A program made the translations under genes and the position numbers. Below, one piece after another: positions 41,470-50,370 of a stretch of DNA of 64,000 bases (within the stretch, counting starts at the first letter, position 1; the number at the start of each line of letters is the position of its first letter). The notes beneath the pieces were generated by a model. That model saw only the letters and a program-made list of their open reading frames with translations. It did no database searches and was not told the DNA's origin. The stretch is from a bacterium 1XD42-54 (GTDB lineage Bacteria; Bacillota; Clostridia; Lachnospirales; Lachnospiraceae): assembly GCA_003612585.1 (NCBI GenBank), contig RAZH01000007.1:62001-126000 (forward strand), written 5' to 3'.

Positions 41470-42147
41470 CTATTTCTCCTCTATCAGCATATAACCGACA
41501 TTTCGTATCGTTTTGATCATGCTGCCCGCTGCGCCAAGTTTCTGCCGCAGCGTTTTGATATGCATATCAAGCGTGCGCGATTCCCCTTCAAAATCAGTTC
41601 CCCAGACCCGCTCCAGAATCATATCCCTTGTACATACAATTCCCGCATGAACCAGCAGCACCCGCAAAAGCTCATATTCCTTATACGTCAGCTCACACAA
41701 AGTACCGTCCACAAATACGGCTCTCTGCTCCTGATCCATCAACACTGGCCCGAAATACAACCGTTGCTCTTCCATGCCGCTGCTTCTGCGCAGCAGCGCT
41801 TTTACCCGCGAAATTAGCTCCATCACACCGAACGGCTTTGTAATATAATCGTCGGCTCCCAGGTCAAGCCCTTTCACTTTATCCAGTTCCGTTGTTTTTG
41901 CAGTTGCCATGATGACCGGGACTCTGCGTGTCTTCGCATGTGCCCGGAGCTTTTCTACCACAACCAGCCCATCCTCATCCGGCAACATCACATCCAAAAG
42001 CACAAGAGCCGGGAGCCTTTCCTGCACTTTTGCAAAAAAATCAGCCGCACAGCCAAATCCCATCACCTCATATCCTGCGTTTTTCAGCGCGAACATTTCT
42101 ATTTCCCGGATATTTTCATCATCCTCAACAATGTAAATCAACGCCAT
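41470..42147 (-). CDS. PhoB/PhoP-like OmpR-family response regulator
   Basis: 225 residues. The receiver has the acceptor Asp in LVLLDVMLPDEDG, the acidic pair EDDENIRE and Lys in DDYITKPFG. The C-terminal winged helix (LTYKEYELLRVLLVHAG...LERVWGTDFEGESRTLDMHIKTLRQKLG) is OmpR/PhoB type. It lies 18 bp after the transporter gene. A run of 11-bp-phased TTTTAC repeats upstream of the operon matches the PhoP-box pattern, suggesting autoregulation. Confidence 0.93.
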   Translation of the reverse strand: MALIYIVEDDENIREIEMFALKNAGYEVMGFGCAADFFAKVQERLPALVLLDVMLPDEDGLVVVEKLRAHAKTRRVPVIMATAKTTELDKVKGLDLGADDYITKPFGVMELISRVKALLRRSSGMEEQRLYFGPVLMDQEQRAVFVDGTLCELTYKEYELLRVLLVHAGIVCTRDMILERVWGTDFEGESRTLDMHIKTLRQKLGAAGSMIKTIRNVGYMLIEEK

Positions 42148-42165
42148 AAAACTCCTCTCCCAGAC

Positions 42166-43950
42166 CTATGCCCATTCCTCCGGCAAGGCATAACGCTCCT
42201 TATATTTCTGAAACCGCGCCCTGAACTGATGATTATCCGCCTCTTTCAACGAATGCAGATATGCATGACGTCCGAACGCATTTTCATTCGCCTGTATCAG
42301 ACACACTGCTATATTCGAACAGTGATCCGCAATTCTTTTATAACTCGTGGTCAAATCAGAAAGTATAAACCCAAGCTCAATCGTACATTTTCCGCTGCGC
42401 AGCCTTTCCACGTGCCGGCTTTTCACCTCGTCTCCGATATCGTCAATGACTTCTTCCAGAGGTTCGACATTCTGCGCCAGATCAATATTTTCCGTTTTCA
42501 TGGCCTCCATGGAGATCTGCACAACTTCTTTTACCGCCTGTGAAAATACACCCAGTTCCTGAACTGCTGCCTCAGAAAAAGCCAGCTTCTTTTCATGAAT
42601 TTCACGTGCTGCCCTTGTAATACTTACTGCATGATCTGTGATTCGCTCCAAATCTCCGATGCTGTGCAAAAGCACCGACAGCGTATGGCTGTCCTTTGTC
42701 TGCATCTCATTCCCAGCCACACGCACGAGATATGTGCCAAGTCTGTCCTCATACTGATCGACGAGCGTTTCCCATTCCATCACCTGATCTGCCGCTTCCT
42801 CTGAAAAATCACGAAGCTGTGTAATCGCCGTATCAAGCGTCTCCACTGTCATCTCAGCCATCTGCGCGCATACCTTTCGGCACTGTGCCATGGCAAGCGC
42901 CGGATTTTCAAGGAATCTGTCATCCAGAATTCTCAGGCCCTCCAGCATTCTTTCACTTCTGCCCGCTTCCTGCTTTTTATCCCGAACAGTAAACATTGCA
43001 AGTTTGACCAAAAGCTCATGAAATGGCAGCCACAAAAGTGTAGCCAGTATATTAAAGATCGTATGCACTGCCGCAATGCCTGCCGCGTTGGCCGCCGTAT
43101 CGAGAAAACCAAACTGAATACGGGCATTTACGGCATAAAAAACTGACATAAAAACGATCGTACCGAGCAGATTAAAATATAAATGAACAAAAGCGGTCCG
43201 CTTTGCGTTCTTTTTTGCACCGATTGCAGAAATGAGAGCCGTCACACACGTTCCGATATTCTGTCCCATAATGATAGGAAGCGCTGCCCCAAAGGTGACT
43301 GCTCCGCTTGCACACAGGGCCTGCAAAATGCCGACCGAAGCCGAAGAACTCTGAATTACCGCGGTAAGCAATGCCCCTGCCGTCATACCAAGCACCGGAT
43401 TCTCAAACAGCAAAAAGAGACGGGTAAATTCCGGAACCCCTGCAAGCGGCTTCACTGCCCCGCTCATTGTCTCCATCCCGGTCATCAGCACTGCAAAACC
43501 GATCAAAATCGTCCCGACATCCTTTCGTTTTTCCCGTCTGGAAAACAACAGCAGACAGACTCCGACAAGTGCCAGAATCGGTGAAAAGGAAGATGGTTTC
43601 ATCATCCTGATCAAAAAACTGTCGCCCTCCAGCCCGGAAAGACTCAGAATCCAGGAAGTAATCGTTGTACCGATGTTCGCCCCCATGATAATTCCAACCG
43701 CTCTTTGCAGCGTCATAATTCCCGAATTTACAAAACCGACTACCATAACCGTAGTAGCTGAGGATGACTGAATTACCGCTGTAACTGCTGCTCCGAGCAA
43801 AACTCCCCGCGTCGTGCTTGAGGTCAGTCTCTCTAAAATCTTTTCCAGCCGTCCACCAGACACCTTGGAAAGCCCGTCCCCCATCACATGCATCCCATAA
43901 AGAAACAGCGCCAATCCCCCCGCCATTGTAAATACACTGAAAATATCCAT
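42166..43950 (-). CDS. Na/Pi cotransporter with PhoU-like C-terminal domain
   Basis: 594 residues. Two inverted Na/Pi-cotransport repeats each carry the QSSSA motif (AVIQSSSATTVMVVGFVNSG and AVIQSSSASVGILQAL) within about eight membrane helices. From about 340 a cytoplasmic PhoU-like helical bundle follows (LLHSIGDLERITDHAVSITRAAREIHEK). This is the bacterial NptA/YjbB family for phosphate uptake or homeostasis. First gene of the transporter-regulator-kinase operon, with a 5' leader of about 50 bases behind a Pho-box promoter. Confidence 0.92.
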   Translation of the reverse strand: MDIFSVFTMAGGLALFLYGMHVMGDGLSKVSGGRLEKILERLTSSTTRGVLLGAAVTAVIQSSSATTVMVVGFVNSGIMTLQRAVGIIMGANIGTTITSWILSLSGLEGDSFLIRMMKPSSFSPILALVGVCLLLFSRREKRKDVGTILIGFAVLMTGMETMSGAVKPLAGVPEFTRLFLLFENPVLGMTAGALLTAVIQSSSASVGILQALCASGAVTFGAALPIIMGQNIGTCVTALISAIGAKKNAKRTAFVHLYFNLLGTIVFMSVFYAVNARIQFGFLDTAANAAGIAAVHTIFNILATLLWLPFHELLVKLAMFTVRDKKQEAGRSERMLEGLRILDDRFLENPALAMAQCRKVCAQMAEMTVETLDTAITQLRDFSEEAADQVMEWETLVDQYEDRLGTYLVRVAGNEMQTKDSHTLSVLLHSIGDLERITDHAVSITRAAREIHEKKLAFSEAAVQELGVFSQAVKEVVQISMEAMKTENIDLAQNVEPLEEVIDDIGDEVKSRHVERLRSGKCTIELGFILSDLTTSYKRIADHCSNIAVCLIQANENAFGRHAYLHSLKEADNHQFRARFQKYKERYALPEEWA

Positions 43951-44006
43951 ATTTTTCCTCCGTAACCTTTTAAACCTTTCTGTCTATCCTGCGCGAAACA
44001 AGGCCG

Positions 44007-44061
44007 ATTATACATATATCGCGTAAAATTCAAAACCGTCTTATGTAAAATCAAGGTAAAA
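44007..44061 (-). promoter_or_regulatory. Pho-box array and promoter of the phosphate operon
   Basis: On the minus strand TTTTACC (44055-44061), TTTTACA (44044-44050) and TTTTACG (44022-44028) are spaced 11 and 22 bases apart, so all are on one helical face. A perfect TATAAT (44007-44012) follows with only a poor -35. This is the architecture of PhoP-activated promoters in Bacillus (TT(A/C/T)A(C/T)A repeats every 11 bp). Confidence 0.7.
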
Positions 44062-44106
44062 TTTTCAGTGTAAGCAGGTAGCGTGCGAGACTGCTATCGT
44101 ATCCAT

Positions 44107-44194
44107 ATAAAAAAACAAAACAAACCCGGAAAGAAAGGCAAAAATGAGGTTCCGAAACAAAAATCCACCCCTAATTTTGCCTGACCTCCCCGGG
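44107..44194 (-). terminator. Long-stem terminator after hflC
   Basis: An outer CCCGG/CCGGG stem encloses an AGGCAAAA/TTTTGCCT stem and is followed by TTTGTTTTGTTTTTTT on the minus strand. It lies about 32 bases past the hflC stop. Confidence 0.6.
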
Positions 44195-44225
44195 CTCTGA
44201 CTCTGTAAAAAGTTCTATCTTTTGC

Positions 44226-45098
44226 TTATTGCGCGTCGTACCCTTCAAAAATCTTCGCAATCGGAGAATCCGAAGACAGGATTACGGTCTTTTCCTGCCC
44301 GGTCATGGAAACGCGCAGAGCATCAAGACTGCGGACAAACGAATAGAACTCTGTTTTTTCCTCCGTGTCATATGCTTCTGAAAGAATCCGCATATACTCT
44401 GCCTCTCCTTCTGCCACAAGAATTTCCGCCTGCTTTTTCGCCTCTGAAATACTGATGGCAACTTCCTTGTCCGTGGAATTGCGAATCACCTGAGCTTCTG
44501 AATTTCCTTCCGCCGTGTAAGTGGCCGCTATATTGTCGCGTTCAGATATCATACGCTCATAGACTGCCTCCTTGTTATCATCTGGAAGATCGAGCTGCTT
44601 CGTCTCAAACAGCATAAGCTCAATACCATACTGGTCCATATTATCGTCAATCTTATCCATGACAAGCGCGGAAAGCTCTCCGTCACGGCTCGTAATTACC
44701 TCGTCCTGATTCATGCTGCTGATCGCATTTTTCAAAGCATTATACACGGCTGTGTTAATACGGCTCTCTGCATTCATCACGGAACCGTTGAGCGTCTGCG
44801 CAAACTTCATCGGCTCTGAAATCCGCCAAAGCACATAGCTGTCTGTAATCATTGTTTTTTTGTCCCGCGTGATGACCTCAGAAGGTACTAAATCGTACAA
44901 AAGCGTCTGTTTCGGAAACGCATCCACGGTCTGCACAAACGGAAGCTTCAGTGAAACTCCCGGCTGATCAACCACCTTGCTGATTCGTCCGAACTGACGT
45001 ATCAGTGTATATTCATTTTCTGCCGTTACAACCACACTGGAGCCGAGAAGCACCAGCAACAGAACAACCGCCACAGCTGCCGCTATTTTTTTCTTCAT
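44226..45098 (-). CDS. hflC: HflC-like SPFH protease modulator
   Basis: 290 residues: N-terminal helix (IAAAVAVVLLLVLLGSSVVV), then an SPFH domain (YTLIRQFGRISKVVDQPGVSLKLPFVQTVDAFPKQTLLYDL). Signatures are VLWRISEPMKFAQTL and YGIELMLFETKQLDLPDDNKEAVYERMISERDNIAATYTAEG, typical of HflC. It pairs with the HflK gene 18 bp upstream and should form a membrane ring that modulates FtsH. No ftsH is in the window. Confidence 0.92.
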   Translation of the reverse strand: MKKKIAAAVAVVLLLVLLGSSVVVTAENEYTLIRQFGRISKVVDQPGVSLKLPFVQTVDAFPKQTLLYDLVPSEVITRDKKTMITDSYVLWRISEPMKFAQTLNGSVMNAESRINTAVYNALKNAISSMNQDEVITSRDGELSALVMDKIDDNMDQYGIELMLFETKQLDLPDDNKEAVYERMISERDNIAATYTAEGNSEAQVIRNSTDKEVAISISEAKKQAEILVAEGEAEYMRILSEAYDTEEKTEFYSFVRSLDALRVSMTGQEKTVILSSDSPIAKIFEGYDAQ

Positions 45099-45116
45099 TG
45101 CCCTCTCCTCCTTCCA

Positions 45117-46160
45117 TTATTCCTCCACAGACTGTTCTTTCTGAGAACCGCCCACTCCGGATGATGCATCCTTGCCTCCGCTCTGCTTCGCCTGACCAGA
45201 GCTTCCGCTGGCACTCCCGTTCTCAAGGTTTCCCATAAAGGAATCCAGCGGCAACACTTTCTGCACACCGCCTCCGTCGTCAATGATCACCTTCAAATCC
45301 GGAAGAATATCTTCCATGGCCTCAAAAAACATCCGCTGCTTTGTCACAACCGGATTTTTTTCGTATTCTTCATACATTGCTTTGAAACGGGCCACCTGCG
45401 CCTCGGCCTCGTTGATCCGCATCTGCTTCTGCGCCTCGGCATCCTTAACAATCTCGTCTGCCTCAGCCTTTGCTGCCGGAAGCTTTTCGTTCTGGTATTT
45501 ATTTGCGTTGTTCAGTGCCGTTTCTTTTCCTTGTTTTGCTGTCTCCACTGCCTTAAACGCTTTCATAATTTCCTGCGTCGGTGGCTCTGAGTCCTGAATG
45601 GAAATGTTCACCAAGGACAGACCAATCTCATGCTTTTCCAGCTTTTCCAGAATCATTTCCTTGATATTCGCCTGAATTTCTGCCTTGCCCGTAGTCAGAA
45701 CGCTGTCCACGTCATATCTTCCAATAACGGTACGAATGCTGCTCTGCGCAATATTTCTCAGAATACGCTCCGGGTCTCCTGACGCATAAAGGTATTTTAC
45801 CGGGTCAGAAATACGATATTCCACAAAAAAATCGACATCAATAAAATTGTAGTCTGAAGTGATCATGATTGCCTCATCGGCCACCGTCTCATTGGAATTG
45901 ATCTCATAACCAATCGGGAATCCCTGAATCGTCGTATTCACCTTATGTACCTGCTGAATCACCGGTATTTTAAAATGAAGCCCTTTCTCAGAAACAGTCT
46001 CAGCTGACCCGAGTGTCACAATCACCGCTTCCTCCTGCTCTTCAATCTGATACCACATCCCGTTCCCGAGCAGCAGTACTGCCAGCAAAACAGCCACGGC
46101 AATCCCGCCATACTGCAAACGCCTCAATAGCTTTGCTTTGTCATTTCTTCCGTTGTCCAT
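45117..46160 (-). CDS. hflK: HflK-like SPFH protease modulator
   Basis: 347 residues: basic cytoplasmic start, helix (YGGIAVAVLLAVLLLGNGMWY), then the SPFH domain (EEQEEAVIVTLGSAETVSEKGLHFKIPVIQQVHKVNT). Signatures are FFVEYRISDPVKYLYASGDPERILRNIAQSSIRTVIG and VNISIQDSEPPTQEIMKAF, as in HflK. A Gly/Ser-rich tail ends it. AAGGAGGGCG precedes the ATG. First gene of hflKC, with a promoter at 46257-46285. Confidence 0.92.
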   Translation of the reverse strand: MDNGRNDKAKLLRRLQYGGIAVAVLLAVLLLGNGMWYQIEEQEEAVIVTLGSAETVSEKGLHFKIPVIQQVHKVNTTIQGFPIGYEINSNETVADEAIMITSDYNFIDVDFFVEYRISDPVKYLYASGDPERILRNIAQSSIRTVIGRYDVDSVLTTGKAEIQANIKEMILEKLEKHEIGLSLVNISIQDSEPPTQEIMKAFKAVETAKQGKETALNNANKYQNEKLPAAKAEADEIVKDAEAQKQMRINEAEAQVARFKAMYEEYEKNPVVTKQRMFFEAMEDILPDLKVIIDDGGGVQKVLPLDSFMGNLENGSASGSSGQAKQSGGKDASSGVGGSQKEQSVEE

Positions 46161-46256
46161 TTACGCCCTCCTTAATTGTCGCACATTTTTCCAAAAATCC
46201 GTTTATAATCGTATCATTCGCGGATTCCTGCGCTCTTTTTATGGAAAATTAGCATT

Positions 46257-46285
46257 ATCATACACCAAACAATACGGATTGTAAA
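46257..46285 (-). promoter_or_regulatory. Promoter of hflKC
   Basis: Minus strand TTTACA (46280-46285), 17-base spacer, TATGAT (46257-46262), about 95 bases upstream of hflK. Confidence 0.65.
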
Positions 46286-46305
46286 TACGTCTTTCCATGT
46301 ATGTC

Positions 46306-47196
46306 CTATTTCAAACCACAATTTTTCCCAAGCGCCTGCGCCAGCAGGGCAATATACTCCGGTGTCGTCCCGCAGCAGCCTCCCACCAGGCCCGCCCCGC
46401 ACTCTGTCAGCCGTTTCATCGACGCGGCAAAATGCTCCGGCGGCATGTTATAATGCGCGTTTCCCAGTTCGTCAATCTCCGGCATCCCGGCATTGGGCTT
46501 TGCGATCACAGGCACTTTCGCTACTCGTTTCATAGATGAAACGACAGCCTCCAGCTGGTCCGGCCCGACCGAACAGTTCAGCCCCACAGCCACTGCCCCC
46601 ATCTCCTGCAATGTCTCCACCATTTCCACCGCATCGCCGCCATACATCGCGCTGCCATCCGCCTGCAACGTCAGCGTACACATGACCGGAAGGTCACAGA
46701 CAGACTGCGCTGCATCCAGTACAACCAGTGTTTCCTCCACATCCAGCATCGTTTCCGCCACCAGCAGATCTGCTCCGCTTGCAGCGAGAATCTCAATCTG
46801 TTCCTGATAGACATGGTACAGATCCTGATAAGAAATTTCGCCGCGCGGTTCCAGCATTTTTCCAGTTGTCGTGACATCTCCCGCCACGTATGCCCGACCA
46901 TTTGCAGCTTCACGACTCAGAGCCAGAAGTTCCCGGTTCAGCTCTGCGATCCGTTCCTGCAATCCGTGCATGGAAAGGCTGATACGGTTCGCCGAAAAAG
47001 TCGGTGCATAAATAATCTGACTTCCTGCTGCCACGTATGCCTGCTGCAATTCCTTTACAATTTCCGGATGTTCCAGCGCCCAAAGCTCTGCGCAGACGCC
47101 CACCGGCATCCCCGCCTTTCGAAAATTTGAGCCTGTAGCTCCGTCCAGTAAAACAATCCCCTGCTCTGTCAGTTCCCTGAATTCCTGTTTTGTCAT
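46306..47196 (-). CDS. Homocysteine S-methyltransferase domain protein
   Basis: 296 residues forming a single zinc-dependent Hcy-binding barrel like the N-terminal module of MetH. It has LLDGATGSNFRKAGM, GSQIIYAPTFSANR and the zinc ligands Cys in VGLNCSVGP and CysCys in GGCCGTTPEYI. The folate, cobalamin and reactivation modules of MetH are absent, so it works with separate partners or a different methyl donor (for example S-methylmethionine). No SAM riboswitch is seen upstream. It lies 22 bp downstream of the phosphopantetheinyl transferase gene. Confidence 0.9.
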   Translation of the reverse strand: MTKQEFRELTEQGIVLLDGATGSNFRKAGMPVGVCAELWALEHPEIVKELQQAYVAAGSQIIYAPTFSANRISLSMHGLQERIAELNRELLALSREAANGRAYVAGDVTTTGKMLEPRGEISYQDLYHVYQEQIEILAASGADLLVAETMLDVEETLVVLDAAQSVCDLPVMCTLTLQADGSAMYGGDAVEMVETLQEMGAVAVGLNCSVGPDQLEAVVSSMKRVAKVPVIAKPNAGMPEIDELGNAHYNMPPEHFAASMKRLTECGAGLVGGCCGTTPEYIALLAQALGKNCGLK

Positions 47197-47218
47197 ACTT
47201 GTCTCCCTTTCTGTTCTG

Positions 47219-48001
47219 TCATCCCAAAAGTTCCGTCTCTTTTATATCATAAGGCCCGTCTGCCGGTATTTCCTCACAGCAGACAGCCAGTGTATACATT
47301 TCCTTATTTTGCAGCCAAAGTCTGCAGCTTCTCGGCACACTGCTGTTTTTCACACCAGTTCTTTCGCAAATCCCTGGCCGGCCGGCTGTCCCACCCTGTC
47401 CTCCGCCATGACCTGGCTGCTCTGCTTCATCCGGTACCCACGCCCCCGCCATACGGCTCTCACCAGGACGCAATACGAGCGGAAGACAGCCCCTCAGATC
47501 AATCCGTTGCATCCCATATGCCAATCCTCTGCCGTCCCATTTGACACAGCTTTCTTTCAGCGACCACAAAAAATGGAGCTGCGTCGCACGCTCCTTTGCA
47601 TCCAGACTTTGAAAAACCGCCCATTCTCCGGATGTACATATCCTCCGCGCCAGATTCTCCCGGTAAAGAAACTTCCCCTCAATATCAATTCCCGTCTCAT
47701 GCGCTCCGACCATGCAGGCGCAGGCCGTATCACAATGACTGATATTAAAACGGATATCCGGCCGCAGGGTACTTTCCGGTTTTCCGTCCGCCCCAATCGT
47801 CAAGCCGAGGTCCGTCAACGAACACCCATATTCTTTTCGAAGTGCAAAATCAAGCAACAATCTGGCCAGAATTCTCTGCCTCAGCTTTGCGCGCTGTCTT
47901 TCGCTGCCGCATTTCTTCTGAAACGACAGCAGGAGCGCTTCTGCGCGCTCCTGTAATCTCCGGTCGTCTGCCTGGCCGTCATATTCACAGACATAGATCA
48001 T
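47219..48001 (-). CDS. 4'-phosphopantetheinyl transferase, Sfp type
   Basis: 260 residues. The Sfp/AcpT motifs are present: FNISHCDTACACMVG, GIDIEGKF with the metal-binding Asp/Glu, and FLWSLKESCVKWDGRGL with the third acidic ligand and Lys. It moves the phosphopantetheine arm of CoA to carrier proteins. The segment between the last motif and the C-terminus is Gly/Pro-rich and unusual (DEAEQPGHGGGQGGTAG), perhaps a flexible loop. ATG 48001 follows CGGAGAAAC. No polyketide or peptide synthetase is nearby. Confidence 0.88.
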   Translation of the reverse strand: MIYVCEYDGQADDRRLQERAEALLLSFQKKCGSERQRAKLRQRILARLLLDFALRKEYGCSLTDLGLTIGADGKPESTLRPDIRFNISHCDTACACMVGAHETGIDIEGKFLYRENLARRICTSGEWAVFQSLDAKERATQLHFLWSLKESCVKWDGRGLAYGMQRIDLRGCLPLVLRPGESRMAGAWVPDEAEQPGHGGGQGGTAGRPGICERTGVKNSSVPRSCRLWLQNKEMYTLAVCCEEIPADGPYDIKETELLG

Positions 48002-48089
48002 ATGTTTCTCCGATTTCTGCTTACAGATTTCCTCACAGTATAGCAAACCTTGCCCCATAGTGTCAACTGCGCCACAAAACCATATGCGT

Positions 48090-48746
48090 TCAGATACCGA
48101 CGGCTTTTGGTCTTTCTGTCAGGTCCTCCTCAAACGCATCCTTCAGTTTTTCTAATGCACGTTTTTCCAGCCTTGAGACGTAAGAACGGCTGATTCCAAG
48201 GCTCGTTGCAATTTCCCGCTGTGTTTTTTCCTCCATACCGCATAACCCATATCGCTCACAGATGATAAGTAACTCCCGCTCATTCAGCACCTTGCAGATA
48301 CAACTTCTTAACTGGCTTATGTTTCTTTGCGTTTCCAGATTTTCCAGTATATCCACCGGCTCGCTTTCCAGCACATCCATCAGCCGCAGCTCCCGTCCCT
48401 CCTGGTCAACACCGATCTTTTCATACATCGATACCTCCCGTGTCAGTTTTTTCCGGGAACGCAGCATCATAAGCAGCTCATTTTCAATACATCTCGCCGC
48501 ATAAGTGGCAAGCTTATTATTCTTCCCGCTGTCAAAAGTCATGACTGCTTTAATAAGCCCGATAATCCCTATCGAAATTAAATCATCTGTATCATGCTCC
48601 GGCGCCTGATATTTTTTTGCAATATGCGCTACCAGCCTTAGATTGTGCTCGATCAGCAGATTCCTAGCTGCCGTATCCCCTTCTTTATACTTCTCCAGAT
48701 AATACTTTTCTTCCTCAGGAGAAAGCGGCTTCTTAAATGTTTTCAA
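48090..48746 (-). CDS. sigK: Sporulation sigma factor, SigK type, without pro-sequence
   Basis: 218 residues. It contains ARNLLIEHNLRLVAHIAKKY, DTDDLISIGIIGLIKAV and KLATYAARCIENELLMMLRS (region 2), then EKTQREIATSLGISRSYVSRLEKRALEKL (region 4). These are closest to SigK/SigE, and the N-terminus starts right at LSPEEEKYYLEKY, so the roughly 20-residue pro-sequence of B. subtilis SigK is missing, as in C. difficile. The start is TTG 48746 with GAGGTG 6 bases upstream; the GTG in that site has no site of its own. Both lie inside the terminator hairpin of the preceding liv operon. It should drive late mother-cell genes. Confidence 0.82.
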   Translation of the reverse strand: MKTFKKPLSPEEEKYYLEKYKEGDTAARNLLIEHNLRLVAHIAKKYQAPEHDTDDLISIGIIGLIKAVMTFDSGKNNKLATYAARCIENELLMMLRSRKKLTREVSMYEKIGVDQEGRELRLMDVLESEPVDILENLETQRNISQLRSCICKVLNERELLIICERYGLCGMEEKTQREIATSLGISRSYVSRLEKRALEKLKDAFEEDLTERPKAVGI

Positions 48747-48807
48747 AAAAAGCACCTCTAAGCGGTTTTATTTTATCTTATGTTTACTCACCGCCAAAAG
48801 TGCTTTT
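48744..48807 (-). terminator. Terminator of the liv operon overlapping the sigK start
   Basis: AAAAGCAC (on the transcript) pairs with GTGCTTTT, with an inner GCGGT/ACCGC stem, followed by TTTG. The 3' arm includes the sigK Shine-Dalgarno GAGGTG and the T-run contains its TTG start. Confidence 0.7.
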
Positions 48808-48833
48808 CCATATTTTTACATTAATTTTCTATT

Positions 48834-49532
48834 TTACTTGCCCAAGTATGCCGCACGTACCTGCTCATTCACCAGAAGCTCTTTTCCGCTTCCGGTCAAC
48901 GTGATATTGCCTGTCTCCATCACGTAACCGATATCTGCCGTGCGCAGCGCCATATTTGCATTCTGCTCAATCAGCAAAATCGTCACGCCCTGTTTGTTGA
49001 TCTCTTTGATAATCTCAAAAATCCCCTGTACAATCAGCGGCGCCAGCCCGAGCGACGGTTCATCCATCATAATCAGCTTCGGACGGCTCATCAGCGCTCT
49101 GGCCACAGCCAGCATCTGCTGCTCGCCTCCGGAAAGCGTACCCCCGGCCTGCCAGTGGCGTTCCTTCAGGCGTGGAAACAGATCATATACCCAGTTCAGG
49201 TCCTCTGTCAGATTATCCTTACGCATGTAAGCGCCGATTTTCAGATTCTCCAGAACAGTCAGATCTGGAAAAATCTTTCGTCCTTCCGGAACGAGCGTGA
49301 TTCCCTTTGCCACAATATCATTCGTGTCTCTTCCCGTGATGTCCTCACCCAGAAATTCAATCTTTCCGTTTGACGGCTTTACGAGAGAAACGATGGAGCG
49401 CAGCGTTGTGGATTTTCCGGCGCCATTTGCGCCGATCAGTGTGACGATGCTCTTTTCCGGCACCTCAAAACTGATTCCTTTTACAGCCTCGATTCCGCCA
49501 TAATTTACTTTCAGATCATTTACTTTAAGCAT
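48834..49532 (-). CDS. livF: Branched-chain amino acid ABC transporter ATPase LivF
   Basis: 232 residues. The ABC cassette has Walker A GANGAGKSTT, LivF-type signature LSGGEQQMLAVARALM, Walker B LIMMDEPSLGLAPLIV and a switch His replaced in the usual LivF context (LLIEQNANMAL). LVPEGRKIFPDLTV is specific for LivF. ATG 49532 is chosen over a GTG at 49541 on ribosome-binding-site spacing. It overlaps livG by 8 bases and ends the operon. Confidence 0.95.
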   Translation of the reverse strand: MLKVNDLKVNYGGIEAVKGISFEVPEKSIVTLIGANGAGKSTTLRSIVSLVKPSNGKIEFLGEDITGRDTNDIVAKGITLVPEGRKIFPDLTVLENLKIGAYMRKDNLTEDLNWVYDLFPRLKERHWQAGGTLSGGEQQMLAVARALMSRPKLIMMDEPSLGLAPLIVQGIFEIIKEINKQGVTILLIEQNANMALRTADIGYVMETGNITLTGSGKELLVNEQVRAAYLGK

Positions 49533-50370
49533 CTTCTTCACTCACCCCCAAATAAGCCTCGATGACATGCGGATTGTTCTGTACCTCTTCCGGCGTTCCC
49601 TTTGCCAGTAGCTTGCCGAAATCCAGTACGTACACACGGTCTGAAATCTGCATGACAAGATCCATATGATGTTCGATAATAAAAATAGTCAACTGATATT
49701 CGTCACGAATCTGACGGATAAAATCAGCAAGCTCCTGCGTCTCCTGCGGATTCATACCAGCTGCCGGCTCATCCAGCAAAAGCAGCTTCGGCTGTGTCGC
49801 AAGCGCCCTCGCGATCTCCAGACGGCGCTGAAGTCCATACGGCAATGACCCGGCTATCTCATCCTTTAAATGTGCCAGATTCTGCATTTCCAGAAGCTCC
49901 ATCGTCTCTTTGCGCATCCTTGCTTCCTCCGCATAATTCAGGCGGAAGGTCGCTGTGAGCAGATTCTGCTTTGCACGCATATGCTTTGCAATCAGTACAT
50001 TGTCGAATACCGTCATTGTGGAAAACAGACGGATATTCTGGAAGGTCCGCGCAATTCCCGCTTTCGTGATCAGGTCCGGCGTGGGCACAAGACGCTTTTT
50101 GTATGTTCCGGCATTCTCGCCTTTGTACATCTTTTTCATTTTTCCGCGCGGATGGCTCTCCAGCAATTGCTTTCCATAGAAAGAAACAGAACCGTTTGTC
50201 GGCTCATACACGCCGGTAATACAGTTAAAAGCAGTCGTTTTGCCGGCGCCGTTCGGTCCGATCAGTGCAACGATTTCTCCCTCATTCACCTCAAGAGACA
50301 AATTGTCAACCGCTACCACACCGCCAAACTGCATCGTAATATCATTTACCCGGAGGACATTGTTGCTCAT
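49525..50370 (-). CDS. livG: Branched-chain amino acid ABC transporter ATPase LivG
   Basis: 281 residues with Walker A GPNGAGKTTAFN, the LivG hallmark ARTFQNIRLFSTMTVFDNVLI, signature LPYGLQRRLEIARALA, Walker B LLLDEPAAGMNPQE and IFIIEHHMDLVMQ. It energises import with LivF. GGAGG lies before the ATG, which overlaps the livM stop by 4 bases. Confidence 0.95.
   Translation of the reverse strand: MSNNVLRVNDITMQFGGVVAVDNLSLEVNEGEIVALIGPNGAGKTTAFNCITGVYEPTNGSVSFYGKQLLESHPRGKMKKMYKGENAGTYKKRLVPTPDLITKAGIARTFQNIRLFSTMTVFDNVLIAKHMRAKQNLLTATFRLNYAEEARMRKETMELLEMQNLAHLKDEIAGSLPYGLQRRLEIARALATQPKLLLLDEPAAGMNPQETQELADFIRQIRDEYQLTIFIIEHHMDLVMQISDRVYVLDFGKLLAKGTPEEVQNNPHVIEAYLGVSEEDA

Noticed and set aside
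46160-47218. SAM or T-box riboswitch in front of the homocysteine methyltransferase gene
   Set aside because: Only 22 bases separate it from the upstream gene and no conserved aptamer core is present.
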